Source: CAZYFH01 sp965249175 (lineage in GTDB: Bacteria > Acidobacteriota > Vicinamibacteria > Vicinamibacterales > UBA8438). From it: a stretch of 64,000 nt of DNA. The position numbers and the translations under genes are program-made. The DNA lies in assembly GCA_965249175.1 (NCBI GenBank), contig OZ252227.1, forward strand, positions 4,278,001-4,342,000, in the 5' to 3' direction. The notes beneath the pieces are model-generated. The model did no database searches, was not told the origin of the DNA, and saw only the letters and a program-made list of their open reading frames with translations. Positions 43,695 through 52,400 of the stretch are shown one piece after another (within the stretch, counting starts at the first letter, position 1; each line of letters begins with the position of its first letter).

Positions 43695-45890
43695 GTGGCG
43701 AAGAAACAGGCCGCGCCGCGCCGGCAACCGACGCGCTGGCGTGGCGAGGCGCGCGATGTCCGTCCGATGCTCGCGGTGCTGGCGGACCAGGACGCCCATG
43801 ACCGGATCCTCCGCAAGGAACATCTGGTCTTCGAGCCGAAGTACGACGGCATCCGCGCACTGGTCGCCCTCGACTCGCCGGTCCATATCTACTCACGGCT
43901 GGGCAACGACAAGACCGAGCAGTTCCCGGAGGTCGCCGAACCGTTGGCTCGGCTGGCGCGCCGGCTGAAGCGGCCGGTGCTGCTCGATGGCGAGATCGTT
44001 GCGATCGACACCGACGGCACGCCGCTCCCCTTTCAACATCTGCAGGGGCGCCTCCATGTCCGCGGGCTCAAGGCGCACGCCTCGTCACGCGCGGTCGCCT
44101 CGGTGCTCATCGTCTTCGACCTCCTGCGCGACGGCGACGACGACCTGCGGCCGTTACCGTTCGTGGACCGCCGGGCGCGGCTCGAGCGCGTGTTCCGCCG
44201 GCCGGGCTCCGACGCGCTCCGGCTCATCGACAGCACGATCGGCAACGGCGTGGCACTCGCCGCACGCGGACGCGCGCTGGGGTGGGAGGGCCTCCTGGCC
44301 AAGGACCCCTCGGCGCGCTACGTGACGGGGAGCCGACATCCGGCCTGGCAGAAGCTGAAATTCATCGAGACCGAGGAGCTTGTCGTGGGCGGATGGACCG
44401 CCCCGCGCCAATCCCGCAGTCACTTCGGCGCGTTGCTGCTCGGCTACTACTTGAAGGGTCGCCGTCGGCGCGACGAGCCGCTCGTCTTCGCCGGACAGGT
44501 GGGGTCAGGCTTCACCGAAGCCGAGCTGGGCCGGGTGGCGGCGCTGCTCGAGCCGCTCGCTACCGATGACTCACCGTTCGGAGCCCTGCCGCAAAGCAGC
44601 GATGGTCGCTACTGGGTCACGCCGGCGCTCGTCGCGCAAACCAAGTTCACGCAGTGGACGCTCGACGGCGTGCTGCGCAACCCCGTCTATCTCGGCCTGC
44701 GCGACGACAAACGGGCAACGGACGTCCGGCTGCCCGATCATCGGCCGGTGGCGGACCTCGCGCCGACGCGCGCCAGACGACGAGTGGCGGCGGGCCGGGC
44801 GCCGGGGCCTCGCCGGTCAGCAAAGGCGCCGGCAAGAGCGGCGTCAAGGCCGGCGCATCGCCGCGCGACCGGAAACACGCACATCGTGCAACCGGCGCAT
44901 CCGGAACCGAACGTCGACGCCTTGCTGGCGCGGCTCCGCGACATGGAGCAACGCAAGCGGCGCGGGACGCTAGCGCTGTCCGACGGCTCCAGTGTGCCGA
45001 TCGGCAACCTGCACAAGACGTTCTGGCCGGACCCAGGCATCACGAAGGGCGACCTCGTGCGCTTCTACCTCCGGATGGCCCCGTACCTCCTGCCCGTCGT
45101 GGCGGACCGGCCGCTGGTGATGAAGCGGTTTCCCAACGGTGTCACCGCGCAGTCGTTTTACCAGCACCGCGCACCTGATCCGCTCCCAGAAGGCATCGAG
45201 GTCACCGTGGTGCGCGAAAGCCCGGAGAAACCGGACTCGGGCGTCCCGTATCTCGTCGGCGGCCGACTGCAGGCGCTCCTCTATATGGCGCAGCTCGCGG
45301 TTATCTCGCAGGACCCGTGGTTCTCGCGTTTACCGAATATCGAGGAGGCCGACCTCGTAGCGATCGATCTCGACCCGATGCCCGAGGCGACGTTCGCGCA
45401 GGTGCTCGACGTTGCGTGCTGGGTGCACGACGAGCTCGAACGTCTCGGCACACCGTCGTTCGCAAAAACGTCAGGCTCGGAGGGCGTCCACATCTTTATC
45501 CCGCTCCCCGACGGAACCCCATACGACGCGGGCATGATCTTCTGTCAGATCGTCGCCACGGTCGTTGCTAGTCGGCATCCGCGGGTCGCGACCGTCGAGC
45601 GAATGGTCAAGAAACGGCCGCGGGATGTCGTCTACATCGACTACCTCCAGAACATCTACGGCAAGACCCTCGCGTGCGCCTACAGTGCGCGCGCCAGCCC
45701 GTTCGGTGGCGTGTCGACTCCGTTGCGGTGGTCCGAGGTGCACGAAGGCGTGAAGACGGGCCTCATGCCGCACGACTTCACGATGCACTCGATCTTCGCG
45801 CGTCTCGAACGCGTTGGCGACCTGTGGGCAGATCTGCGCCACTCGGAGCCCGCGCGTCTCGAAGCCGCGTTCAGTTACGAGGAGGAGTGA
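43695..45890 (+). CDS. ligD: LigD: ATP-dependent DNA ligase plus polymerase, no phosphoesterase domain
   Basis: A 731-residue two-domain enzyme. The N-terminal ligase holds the nucleophile Lys in EPKYDGIRAL (about residue 49), LLDGEIVAID and GWEGLLAKDPSARYVTGSRH, then an OB domain (ELVVGGWTAPRQSRSHFGAL). A basic linker (about 355-400) leads to the Pol domain with VDALLARLRD..., HKTFWPDPGITKGDLVRFYL, IDLDPMPEATF (D-x-D) and KTSGSEGVHIFIPL. The 3'-phosphoesterase module of pseudomonad and mycobacterial LigD is absent; this is the ligase-polymerase layout. The start is a GTG at 43695. Confidence 0.93.
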   Translation: MAKKQAAPRRQPTRWRGEARDVRPMLAVLADQDAHDRILRKEHLVFEPKYDGIRALVALDSPVHIYSRLGNDKTEQFPEVAEPLARLARRLKRPVLLDGEIVAIDTDGTPLPFQHLQGRLHVRGLKAHASSRAVASVLIVFDLLRDGDDDLRPLPFVDRRARLERVFRRPGSDALRLIDSTIGNGVALAARGRALGWEGLLAKDPSARYVTGSRHPAWQKLKFIETEELVVGGWTAPRQSRSHFGALLLGYYLKGRRRRDEPLVFAGQVGSGFTEAELGRVAALLEPLATDDSPFGALPQSSDGRYWVTPALVAQTKFTQWTLDGVLRNPVYLGLRDDKRATDVRLPDHRPVADLAPTRARRRVAAGRAPGPRRSAKAPARAASRPAHRRATGNTHIVQPAHPEPNVDALLARLRDMEQRKRRGTLALSDGSSVPIGNLHKTFWPDPGITKGDLVRFYLRMAPYLLPVVADRPLVMKRFPNGVTAQSFYQHRAPDPLPEGIEVTVVRESPEKPDSGVPYLVGGRLQALLYMAQLAVISQDPWFSRLPNIEEADLVAIDLDPMPEATFAQVLDVACWVHDELERLGTPSFAKTSGSEGVHIFIPLPDGTPYDAGMIFCQIVATVVASRHPRVATVERMVKKRPRDVVYIDYLQNIYGKTLACAYSARASPFGGVSTPLRWSEVHEGVKTGLMPHDFTMHSIFARLERVGDLWADLRHSEPARLEAAFSYEEE

Positions 45891-45899
45891 CGTCGAACC

Positions 45900-46313
45900 C
45901 TACGAGGCGACCAGGGCGCCGACGACTGCGACGAGCACCGTGACCTGGACACCCATGATCCAGAGAAACTGTCGCGACATCTTCTGATCGAGCGCGCCGA
46001 ACAGCCGGTCCACCTTGTGGTCCAGCGCATCGAGTCGGCGATCAAGTTTGCGATCGAGGGCGTCGATTCGACCGCCGAGCTCCTCGCGGAACCGATCGAC
46101 TTTCTGGTCCAGCGCGTCGATCCGAGCGGACAACTCATCGCGGAAGCGATCCACTTTACGGTCCAGCGCGTCGATTCGCGCCGCCAATTCGTGGCGGAAC
46201 CGATCGACCTTCGCATCCGTCTGGAACGCGATGTCCCGGAGCTCGCCGAACCCACGCGTGTGCTCTTCCACGCGGCCCTCTAAGTATGCGATCCGCTCGT
46301 CAATCGTCGGCAC
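45900..46313 (-). CDS. Coiled-coil membrane protein with near-perfect 18-residue repeats
   Basis: A 137-residue protein from a GTG at 46313. After a helical start (MPTIDERIAYLEGRVEEHTR) come three 18-residue repeats of the form D-R-F-R-x-E-L-x-x-R-I-D-A-L-D-x-K-V (DRFRHELAARIDALDRKV, DRFRDELSARIDALDQKV, DRFREELGGRIDALDRKL) and shorter partial copies. A C-terminal helix follows (FLWIMGVQVTVLVAVVGALV). It resembles DUF1640-like or phage-type coiled-coil tail-anchored proteins. The repeats are also similar at DNA level, so copy number may vary. Confidence 0.75.
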   Translation of the reverse strand: MPTIDERIAYLEGRVEEHTRGFGELRDIAFQTDAKVDRFRHELAARIDALDRKVDRFRDELSARIDALDQKVDRFREELGGRIDALDRKLDRRLDALDHKVDRLFGALDQKMSRQFLWIMGVQVTVLVAVVGALVAS

Positions 46314-46471
46314 TGGCGCAGCTTCCGGCTCTCACCCGCTACGCCGCACGGCTTCATTGTACCGCGGCAGCGTTCGGGCGATTCACCTTTAGTGAGCAGG
46401 AACCGTACCGGGGCCGCGCGCGGCTCTGGGCTTGATCCGATCTCGTGGACACTTTCCAAGAGAGGAATACG

Positions 46472-46789
46472 ATGTCCACGATGGCCACAACAGGGAAGCC
46501 ACGCCGGGTGCGGCGACGGTTCAGTGAGGAGTTCAAGACCGGGGCGGTCCGGCTGGTACTCGACGAGGGGAAGACCGTGGGGCGGGTGGCCCGGGAGCTC
46601 GACCTCACCGAGTCGGCACTCCGCACCTGGGTGGAGCGCACCCGGGCGGGTCGGACAAAGGGACGCACGGGCTTGACGAGTGAGGAGCGCGAGGAATTGC
46701 GCCGCTTGCGGAAGGAGAATCGGGTGCTCCGGACCGAGCGAGACATCCTAAAAAAGGCCGCGGCCTTCTTCGCGAAGGAGAACGCGTAA
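46472..46789 (+). CDS. IS3-family transposase OrfA
   Basis: A 105-residue helix-turn-helix protein: RRRFSEEFKTGAVRLVLDEG, then VGRVARELDLTESALRTWVE and a leucine-zipper-like C-terminal helix (SEEREELRRLRKENRVLRTE). The start at 46472 follows AGAGAGGA by about six bases. Near its end the slippery run A-AAA-AAG at 46750-46756 would shift ribosomes by -1 into orfB to make the OrfAB transposase. Unshifted OrfA binds the IS ends and regulates transposition. Confidence 0.92.
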   Translation: MSTMATTGKPRRVRRRFSEEFKTGAVRLVLDEGKTVGRVARELDLTESALRTWVERTRAGRTKGRTGLTSEEREELRRLRKENRVLRTERDILKKAAAFFAKENA

Positions 46790-47652
46790 GATTCGCGTTC
46801 ATCCAGACGGAGAAGGCCGACTTCAGCGTCAGGACGATGTGTCGGACTCTCGCGGTCTCGCCGAGTGGATTCTACGCCTGGTGCCGCCGACCGGCGTCAG
46901 CTCATGCCCTCCGGGATCAGCAACTGCGGGTGCTCATCCGTGCGTCGCATGAGGCGAGTCGCTGCCGCTACGGCAGCCCTCGGGTCCACGAGGATCTGAT
47001 CGAGCAAGGGGTCCCCGTGAGTCGCAAGCGGGTCGTGCGCCTCATGCAGACCGACGGCCTCAAAGCTCGTGTGCGTAACCGGTTCAAGGGCACCACGATG
47101 AGCGACCACGACCAGCCGATCGCCGCGAATGTGCTCGACCAGGACTTCGTCGCCGACGCGCCGAACCAACGGTGGGTCGCGGACACGTCGGAGTTCGTCA
47201 TCGGCAGTAGCGGGAAACTGTACTTGGCTGCCGTCCTGGACCTCTACTCGCGGTTCCTGGTGGGGTGGGCCGTCAGCGCCATCAACGACCGCCATCTCGT
47301 CATCAAGGCGCTCAAGATGGCGCTGAAACGGCGCCGGCCTGCCACCGGCATGCTGCATCATTCTGACCAAGGTAGTCCGTACGCCAGCGAGGACTACCAA
47401 GCAGTCCTCACGGCGTACGGCATGACGGGGAGCATGAGCCGACGCGGCAACTGTTTCGACAATGCCGTGATAGAGAGCTGGTTCTCGACCGTGAAGCTTG
47501 AGCTCGGTGAGCACTTCCAGAGCTGCGGCCAGGCCAAGATGGAGCTGTTCGACTACATCGAAGTGTTCTACAACCAGCAGCGGCGACACTCGACCCTCGG
47601 CCAGATCAGTCCGGCCGAGTTTGAACGACGCGGGGCCGCTCTGGCAGCATAG
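46751..47652 (+). CDS. IS3-family transposase OrfB (DDE integrase domain)
   Basis: The -1 frame is open from the slippery run and reads RFAFIQTEKADFSVRTMCRT, then an HTH_21 region (GSPRVHEDLIEQGVPVSRKR) and an rve integrase core. DDE residues lie in RWVADTSEFV, MLHHSDQGSPYASEDYQAVL and NCFDNAVIESWFSTVKLELG. An internal ATG at 46837 would give a 271-residue product, but the active enzyme is expected to be the OrfAB fusion. No stops or frameshifts interrupt it. Confidence 0.92.
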
Positions 47653-47803
47653 TCAAACCGTCCACGAAACTGGATCAAGCCCAGCTCTGGCGCGGCGCGT
47701 CCAGAGTCGAGATGGAGCAAACGACACCGCCTCGCCGACGGCAGGTTACGATTTTCTCCCCATGGCCGATTGCGCGCCGCTGTAGAATAGGAGCCGTTCA
47801 TGC

Positions 47804-47843
47804 GCGCCTGTAGCTCAGCTGGATAGAGCGCCGGGCTTCGAGC
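47804..47843 (+). pseudogene. 5' half of tRNA-Arg (anticodon TCG)
   Basis: GCGCCTGTAGCTCAGCTGG gives the acceptor 5' strand, T8, A14 and the D arm. The anticodon loop CTTCGAG holds TCG. After two bases of the 3' anticodon stem the sequence departs (ACCCATACC...), and no T arm or acceptor 3' strand follows. A TAGAAT box 16 bp upstream looks like its old promoter. It marks the left edge of the accessory island. Confidence 0.65.
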
Positions 47844-47948
47844 CACCCATACCAGCGCTAAGTTACTGACTCTAAACGGCCGGGCATGGTCGCAGAGGGT
47901 ATCAAAAGGCGGTGTCCGGCGGTATTATTGTGGACGCCTATGTGGACG

Positions 47949-48015
47949 CCTCAGAGCGCCTGCAGGTGGTCCTGATCGCCCTCCCGCACCAGCGCGGGCG
48001 GCGTGCGGTACGATG
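47949..48015. repeat. Block A repeat, copy 1
   Basis: It runs from CCTCAGAGCGCCTGCAGGTG to GCGTGCGGTACGATG. Reversed, it reads RTPPALVREGDQDHLQAL-stop, the 3' end of an M15 peptidase gene. It contains a CCGCAC/GTGCGG hairpin. It is directly upstream of the small membrane gene at 48024, and copy 2 follows that gene. Confidence 0.7.
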
Positions 48016-48023
48016 CCTGGGGC

Positions 48024-48251
48024 ATGCTGGAATCAGTTGGGTTAAGTCTCGATATCATCGGAGTGTTGCTCGTCTGGCAGTGCGGCCTCCCGCCCGACTT
48101 CAACCCCAAGGGCGAAAGTGCCTTATTGCTAGAAGGGACCGACCAGAAAGCCGTCGTCAAGGGGAAGCGCTATGGGCGCCTTTCACACCTTGGTATCGGG
48201 CTGGTTGTCGTCGGGTTCGCTCTTCAGCTTCTCGGCAACCTGGTCGATTAA
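48024..48251 (+). CDS. Small two-helix membrane protein in a repeat-bounded cassette
   Basis: A 75-residue protein with two hydrophobic helices (ESVGLSLDIIGVLLVWQCGL and SHLGIGLVVVGFALQLLGNL) joined by a charged loop. The ATG at 48024 is 8 bp after block A copy 1, and the stop is 8 bp before block A copy 2, so gene plus repeat form a unit of about 310 bp. No family function is known. Confidence 0.65.
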   Translation: MLESVGLSLDIIGVLLVWQCGLPPDFNPKGESALLLEGTDQKAVVKGKRYGRLSHLGIGLVVVGFALQLLGNLVD

Positions 48252-48259
48252 CTGCCGCA

Positions 48260-48327
48260 CTTCAGAGCGCCTGCAAGTGGTCGTGATCGCCCTCCCGCAC
48301 CAGCCAAGTCGGCGTGCGGTACGCTGG
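48260..48327. repeat. Block A repeat, copy 2
   Basis: CTTCAGAGCGCCTGCAAGTGG... through GGCGTGCGGTACGCTGG matches copy 1 except for a few bases around the middle (CCAAGT for CGCGGG). It lies in the same orientation immediately after the 48024-48251 gene. Confidence 0.7.
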
Positions 48328-48858
48328 CCCGAGGCCGTCATACAGGAAGCTACGCCCTGAGTGGCGGCTTAGGGGCGTCGGCAACTTTCGGGGGCCGCCG
48401 ACGTCCCGTCTATCCGCCTCCTGTTGTCAGTGATGCGCCTTCACGGCAGCAGCTGCGGGTCGGGTCCTCCGGTACAGTGCGGCTAGGCAGTCACTCTGAG
48501 GGCCATCGGAGTGACTCTGCTTAGGGGCCGTCGGTCTCGTCTCCCTAACGTCGAGGCCGATGCCCCGCCTTCACGGCGGCAGCCGGTGAGCCCACGACCG
48601 CCGGAGCCACTGGTAGACCAGCAGCGCCACCACGCCGTTGGCGCGCCCGAACGGCTGCACTTTCAGCGGCGCCCGGTAGGCTTCCTCGGGTGACCAGCGC
48701 GAGAGCCGCCGGCACTACAGCCCCGTGAGCGCCGTCTCCTTGACGGCCAACGGCTAGCCGGAACTACGCCACGTCACTGATCGGCGATCCCGCGCCCAAG
48801 TCGTCCAACTCGCCGCCTTGCTGCTGCCAGTGTCTGCGCGGGTCACCGAGCGGGCCGC
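48328..48858. repeat. Gene-free stretch of B and C repeat blocks with a strong hairpin
   Basis: No gene is seen. Block B copy 48371-48470 (GGGCGTCGGCAACTTTCGGG, with a GCGTCGGC/GCCGACG hairpin) is followed by a hairpin at 48491-48518 (AGTCACTC/GAGTGACT). A B-C composite follows at 48523-48770, including GAGCCACTGGTAGACCAGC. Reversed, block C reads ALLVYQWLRRSW upstream of a stop. Confidence 0.65.
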
Positions 48859-49575
48859 TCATGATTCTGGTGGACGGGTGTTTTGGCGGCGACGTGCCCG
48901 TCTGCGCTTCCGCTGGGCCGGCACACCGCCGGGTGCCCGCTCCAAGTCCTGGCGATACGCTACGACACGTTCGAGCGCGCGAGAACGTCGTTCTGCGAAA
49001 TCCAGGCGGCTCGCCAGCGACGCCACGCGCATCTGGTCGTTCCTCGCGGCAATCGAGAGCCGCGTCAGTCCTACAACGAGATTGTGCAGCATCTCGTAGG
49101 TCAGCGCCTCCCGGTGCTCACGCCGGGCGTTCACGGCCCCTTGCCGATTGTTGATCGTGCGTTGCCGATCGTTGATCTCCTGCTGGAGGCTCAGCGCGTG
49201 CGCGATCGGTGTGGGGTTAAAGAAGATCTTCAGCAACGGATTCCCGATCCGACGCAACCTCTGGAGCAGCCGACCGGCCCACCCCCGAGACGACCGGTAG
49301 ATAGTGTCCGGATCGAATACGAAGGATCGCGGCACAGGATCTGGTTCCGGCTCCGACGCTCCATCGTTCGGCTCCGCTTGCCGACGTCGAGCATGCTGCA
49401 GCAGGTCGGAACGAACACTCTTGGGATCGAGAAAGCGCTCGAGCGTAACGTTCGCGAGGTCGCGAATCTGGGCCTGTGTATAGTCAGTGCCCCTCTTCTC
49501 GCGGATGCGCGCGCGGATCTGCTCCATGACCTGTTCGACGTCGATCGAATCGGAACGAAAGGTAAATTCAGACAT
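48859..49575 (-). CDS. Hypothetical protein with glycan-cluster-type N-terminus
   Basis: A 238-residue protein starting MSEFTFRSDSIDVEQVMEQI at 49575, five bases after CGAGGA. The DVEQVMEQIRARIREKRG and YTQAQIRDLANVTLERFLDP blocks are seen at the start of proteins encoded in polysaccharide clusters next to methyltransferases. The middle is loosely structured. The C-terminal half is a long helix (LHNLVVGLTRLSIAARNDQM), and the tail is Arg-rich. No catalytic motif is present. It is one of the few minus-strand genes of the island and lies between repeat blocks. Confidence 0.6.
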   Translation of the reverse strand: MSEFTFRSDSIDVEQVMEQIRARIREKRGTDYTQAQIRDLANVTLERFLDPKSVRSDLLQHARRRQAEPNDGASEPEPDPVPRSFVFDPDTIYRSSRGWAGRLLQRLRRIGNPLLKIFFNPTPIAHALSLQQEINDRQRTINNRQGAVNARREHREALTYEMLHNLVVGLTRLSIAARNDQMRVASLASRLDFAERRSRALERVVAYRQDLERAPGGVPAQRKRRRARRRQNTRPPES

Positions 49576-49662
49576 CGGAATCCTCGGATCGTGTGCTCGC
49601 CGACTTGGCGGCAGCTCACGTTTGAAACGAGACCTCAGACTGACACAGGCTAGACCATGACG

Positions 49663-49743
49663 TGGCGTCGGCAACTTTCGGGGGCCGCCGGCGTCCCGTC
49701 TATCCGTCTCATGCCGTCAGGGCAGCGTCACGGCGGCAGCAGC
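49663..49743. repeat. Block B copy, interrupted by IS256-type element 1
   Basis: It runs from GGCGTCGGCAACTTTCGGGG to CACGGCGGCAGCAGC and stops at the IS. The block C continuation (GGGTCGGTCCACGACCGCCG) is found on the other side of the IS at 51181. Confidence 0.75.
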
Positions 49744-51172
49744 GAGGGTGAGCTAATCTTAGTTGAACATTGAAACGGCTCCAGACCCTGTGGTGTGATG
49801 ACGTTGCAAAAGACGGACATCACCCCACGAGAGAGAGGAGCCACGATGAGTGTCCTACGTGCTGTCAGGAAGCGCAAGAAAGTTCGCAAGCTGGGCTCGG
49901 TCAACATCATTCACCGCGAGGCCTACGCGGATCTGGAGCTGGACGCGAAGGTGGAGCTGATCCGCTCGCTGGTGCCCCTGGGCCTGATGCATGTGCAGGA
50001 GTTGCTCGACCAGGAGGTGACGGCGCTGGCGAGCGAGCGCTACGTCCGGAAGGACGCGTCGGTCGGTGGACGCCGTCACGGCAGTAACCCTGGGACGGTG
50101 GGTCTCGCGGGGCAGCGCGTGCCGATTCGCGTGCCCCGGATTCGTCGCCTCGCAGGGAGCGAGATTCCGCTGCGGTCGTATGCGGCGTTGCATGACGACC
50201 GCGAGGTGGACGACGCGCTGCTGCGACGGGTGCTCTACGGGATCTCGTGCCGCAACTACGCGGCGGCCGCGGCGGCGATTCCCGGGGCGATCGGGCTGTC
50301 GAGTTCGACGGTGTCCCGGGGGTTCATCCAGGCCAGCGCGGCGCAGCTACGGGCGTTCCAGGAGCGGGACCTATCCGATGAGGACGTGGTGGCCGTGTTC
50401 CTGGACGGCAAGACGTTCGCTGACGCGACGATGGTCATCGCGCTAGGCATCACGCTGTCTGGGGAGAAACGCTTCCTGGGCTTCGTCGAAACGGACACGG
50501 AGAACGCGACGGTGCTCACACCGTTCCTGCGGTCGTTGGTCGAGCGGGGCCTCGACCTCTCCCAGGGTGTGCTGGTCATCCTCGATGGCGGCAAGGGGCT
50601 CCGCACGGCCGTCCGGAAGGCCTTCCGGGGCCGGGCCCTGGTCCAACGGTGCCAGTGGCACAAGCGCGAGAACGTGGTGAGCTACCTGGCCAAGCACGAG
50701 CAGGCGGTGTGGCGTCAGCGTCTCCAGCGAGCGTACAACCGGCCGGACTACGACGAGGCCCTCGGTGCGCTCGAGACGCTCCACGGCGAGTTGGACGAGC
50801 GGAACCAGTCGGCGGCTGACAGCTTGGCGGAAGGCCTGGACGAAACCCTGACGTTACATCGATTGGGCGTGTACGGAGTGCTGGGCCGGTCGCTGAAGAC
50901 GACGAACTGTCTGGAGTCGGTCAATGCGCTGGTCGAGGAACGCTGCGCGAAGGTAGATCACTGGCAGAGCTCGAGCCAACGCCACCGCTGGCTGGCGACC
51001 GCCCTCCTGGACATCGAACCGCGCTTACGAAGGGTGAGGGGCTACCGCCACCTTCCCACGCTTCGGGCCGCATTGAAGCGAGAACTGAAGATCGACACGA
51101 CGACGTCGAAGAAGCAGGCCGCGTAAGCCATCGGGAGCCGTGGAGAGTTTCAACTAAGAATGGGCTTGACTC
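49744..51172 (+). mobile_element. IS256-family insertion sequence 1 (1429 bp)
   Basis: Imperfect inverted ends begin with GAG and share CTTAGTTGAA and ACGGCTCC. The 8-bp target duplication GCAGCAGC is at 49736-49743 and 51173-51180. It has inserted inside a B-C repeat block. The transposase is intact. Confidence 0.8.
49846..51126 (+). CDS. IS256-family (mutator-type) transposase
   Basis: A 426-residue transposase with GAGAGGAG seven bases before the ATG. The DDE residues lie in DVVAVFLDGKTFADATMVIA, LVILDGGKGLRTAVRKAFRG and the TTNCLESVNALVEE region. The mutator signature C-x2-H is RCQWHKRENVVSYL. The frame is uninterrupted. Confidence 0.92.
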   Translation: MSVLRAVRKRKKVRKLGSVNIIHREAYADLELDAKVELIRSLVPLGLMHVQELLDQEVTALASERYVRKDASVGGRRHGSNPGTVGLAGQRVPIRVPRIRRLAGSEIPLRSYAALHDDREVDDALLRRVLYGISCRNYAAAAAAIPGAIGLSSSTVSRGFIQASAAQLRAFQERDLSDEDVVAVFLDGKTFADATMVIALGITLSGEKRFLGFVETDTENATVLTPFLRSLVERGLDLSQGVLVILDGGKGLRTAVRKAFRGRALVQRCQWHKRENVVSYLAKHEQAVWRQRLQRAYNRPDYDEALGALETLHGELDERNQSAADSLAEGLDETLTLHRLGVYGVLGRSLKTTNCLESVNALVEERCAKVDHWQSSSQRHRWLATALLDIEPRLRRVRGYRHLPTLRAALKRELKIDTTTSKKQAA

Positions 51173-51390
51173 GCAGCAGCGGGTCGGTCCACGACCGCCG
51201 GAGCCACTGGTAGACCAGCAGCGCCACAAGCGCGTTGCTCCGCCCGAACGGCTGCACCTTCAGTAGGGCTCGGTCAGCGTCGTCCGGTGTCCAGCGCGGC
51301 AGCCGCCGCACCACAGCTCCATGAGGCGGTGGCTTCCGCTTTCCACAGCGCCGACGTGCAGTAGTGGTCGGCGCCCTCAACGCGGTCCCG
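51173..51390. repeat. Blocks C and D after IS256-type element 1
   Basis: GCAGCAGCGGGTCGGTCCACG begins block C, including the hairpin GGAGCCACTGGTAGACCAGC. The C extension (CGCCCGAACGGCTGCACCTTC) follows, and then block D (GGCTTCCGCTTTCCACAGCG). Block D recurs at 52236-52290 before block A copy 3. Confidence 0.7.
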
Positions 51391-51481
51391 TAGCCGCTCG
51401 CGCATGATCGCCTGCGCGACGACACCGCACTCCTCAGCAGGCGCGTCCATCGCACCTGCCGCCCGGCCACGAGCTAGCGGG

Positions 51482-52171
51482 CTAAGCGTCTGAGACGTTC
51501 GAGAACTTCTGAGGATCTTCGAGCCGCTCAAGAAACGTCTGAATGCGTCTTGCGTTGGCGCCGGCATCTACCAGACCGTCGCGCGATTTCGACCGCATGT
51601 CGATGCGAGCCCGGCCGTCGTGATCTGAAACGTAGATGACAACGTCGTCGACGAACCGAAAGAACGTCGTCGTGGCTTCGCCTTCCAAGATTCCTGCCCC
51701 GACATCACGGTGCGTGATCACCCAGCCAGGTTGGGTGCTTGCGAGCGCTTCGACCCGTTGAAAGACCTGTTCTCGTCGCTCATCCAGAATGAGAGGCCGA
51801 ACGTTCGGGTACGCCTCGCGCACGATCGGCCCGCTGTGTTCAGCGTACGACATGTCGCGACCCTGATTGGGACGGGCGTTCAGCGCGGCCACGAAGGCAG
51901 GTGGAGTCTCGACGTTCGTCGTCACATCATTGATGCGCGGGTAGCGCAGATCGTTGATGGCCATCGGTATTGCCACCGCTGCTGGCAGCGCAGCGGCAAT
52001 CGCGAACACCCATGACTGTCCTGCGAAAAGCTGGGTAATGGCGACCCCGAGCCCGAATAGAACGCCGAGTGCAGCAAGGATCCATCCGACCATCGCGCGT
52101 AGCACGCCGACATGACTCAGCGCGATGCCGGCGACGATCAGCAAGAACGGAACAAGAGTGAGGTACTGCAT
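51482..52171 (-). CDS. DUF1499 membrane protein
   Basis: A 229-residue protein with three N-terminal membrane helices (MQYLTLVPFLLIVAGIALSH, VGWILAALGVLFGLGVAITQ and WVFAIAAALPAAVAIPMAIN). A DUF1499 domain follows, seen in VETPPAFVAALNA, YPNVRPLILDERREQVFQRV, TTTFFRFVDDVVIYVS and the family end RIDMRSKSRDGLVDAGANAR. The ATG at 52171 is chosen with GGGAGG ten bases upstream. Function of DUF1499 is unknown. It is minus-strand cargo between repeat blocks. Confidence 0.8.
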   Translation of the reverse strand: MQYLTLVPFLLIVAGIALSHVGVLRAMVGWILAALGVLFGLGVAITQLFAGQSWVFAIAAALPAAVAIPMAINDLRYPRINDVTTNVETPPAFVAALNARPNQGRDMSYAEHSGPIVREAYPNVRPLILDERREQVFQRVEALASTQPGWVITHRDVGAGILEGEATTTFFRFVDDVVIYVSDHDGRARIDMRSKSRDGLVDAGANARRIQTFLERLEDPQKFSNVSDA

Positions 52172-52235
52172 GCCGCGCACGCCTCCCTAGTATGCACCCA
52201 CACCCACCGTGGCCACTGGCTCCTGCTCTCTCGCC

Positions 52236-52400
52236 CACCGCGGCGGCTTCCGCTTACACAGCACCGACGTCAGGTAGTGGTCGGCGCCGTCGACACCTCA
52301 GAGGGCTTGCAGATGGTCGTGATCGCCCTCCCGCACCAGCGCGGGCGGCGTGCGGTACGATGGCGTCAGGCCGTCACTCGGCAGTTGCGGGTCGGTCCAC
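52236..52400. repeat. Blocks D and A (copy 3) and start of block C
   Basis: Block D (GCGGCTTCCGCTTACACAGC) runs into block A from 52296 (CCTCAGAGGGCTTGCAGATGG). The start of block C follows (CAGTTGCGGGTCGGTCCACG), ending near 52400. The globin gene begins 17 bp later. This copy joins D, A and C in one unit. Confidence 0.7.

Larger units (their letters stand above)
46427..47683 (+). mobile_element. Complete IS3-family insertion sequence (1257 bp)
   Basis: Inverted ends begin TGGGCTTGATCC and share TCGTGGAC further in, over about 24 bp with a few mismatches. The 4-bp duplication GCTC lies at 46423-46426 and 47684-47687. It contains orfA and orfB in the -1 arrangement of IS3 elements. Intact ends, frames and target duplication suggest a fairly recent insertion. 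Confidence 0.9.
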
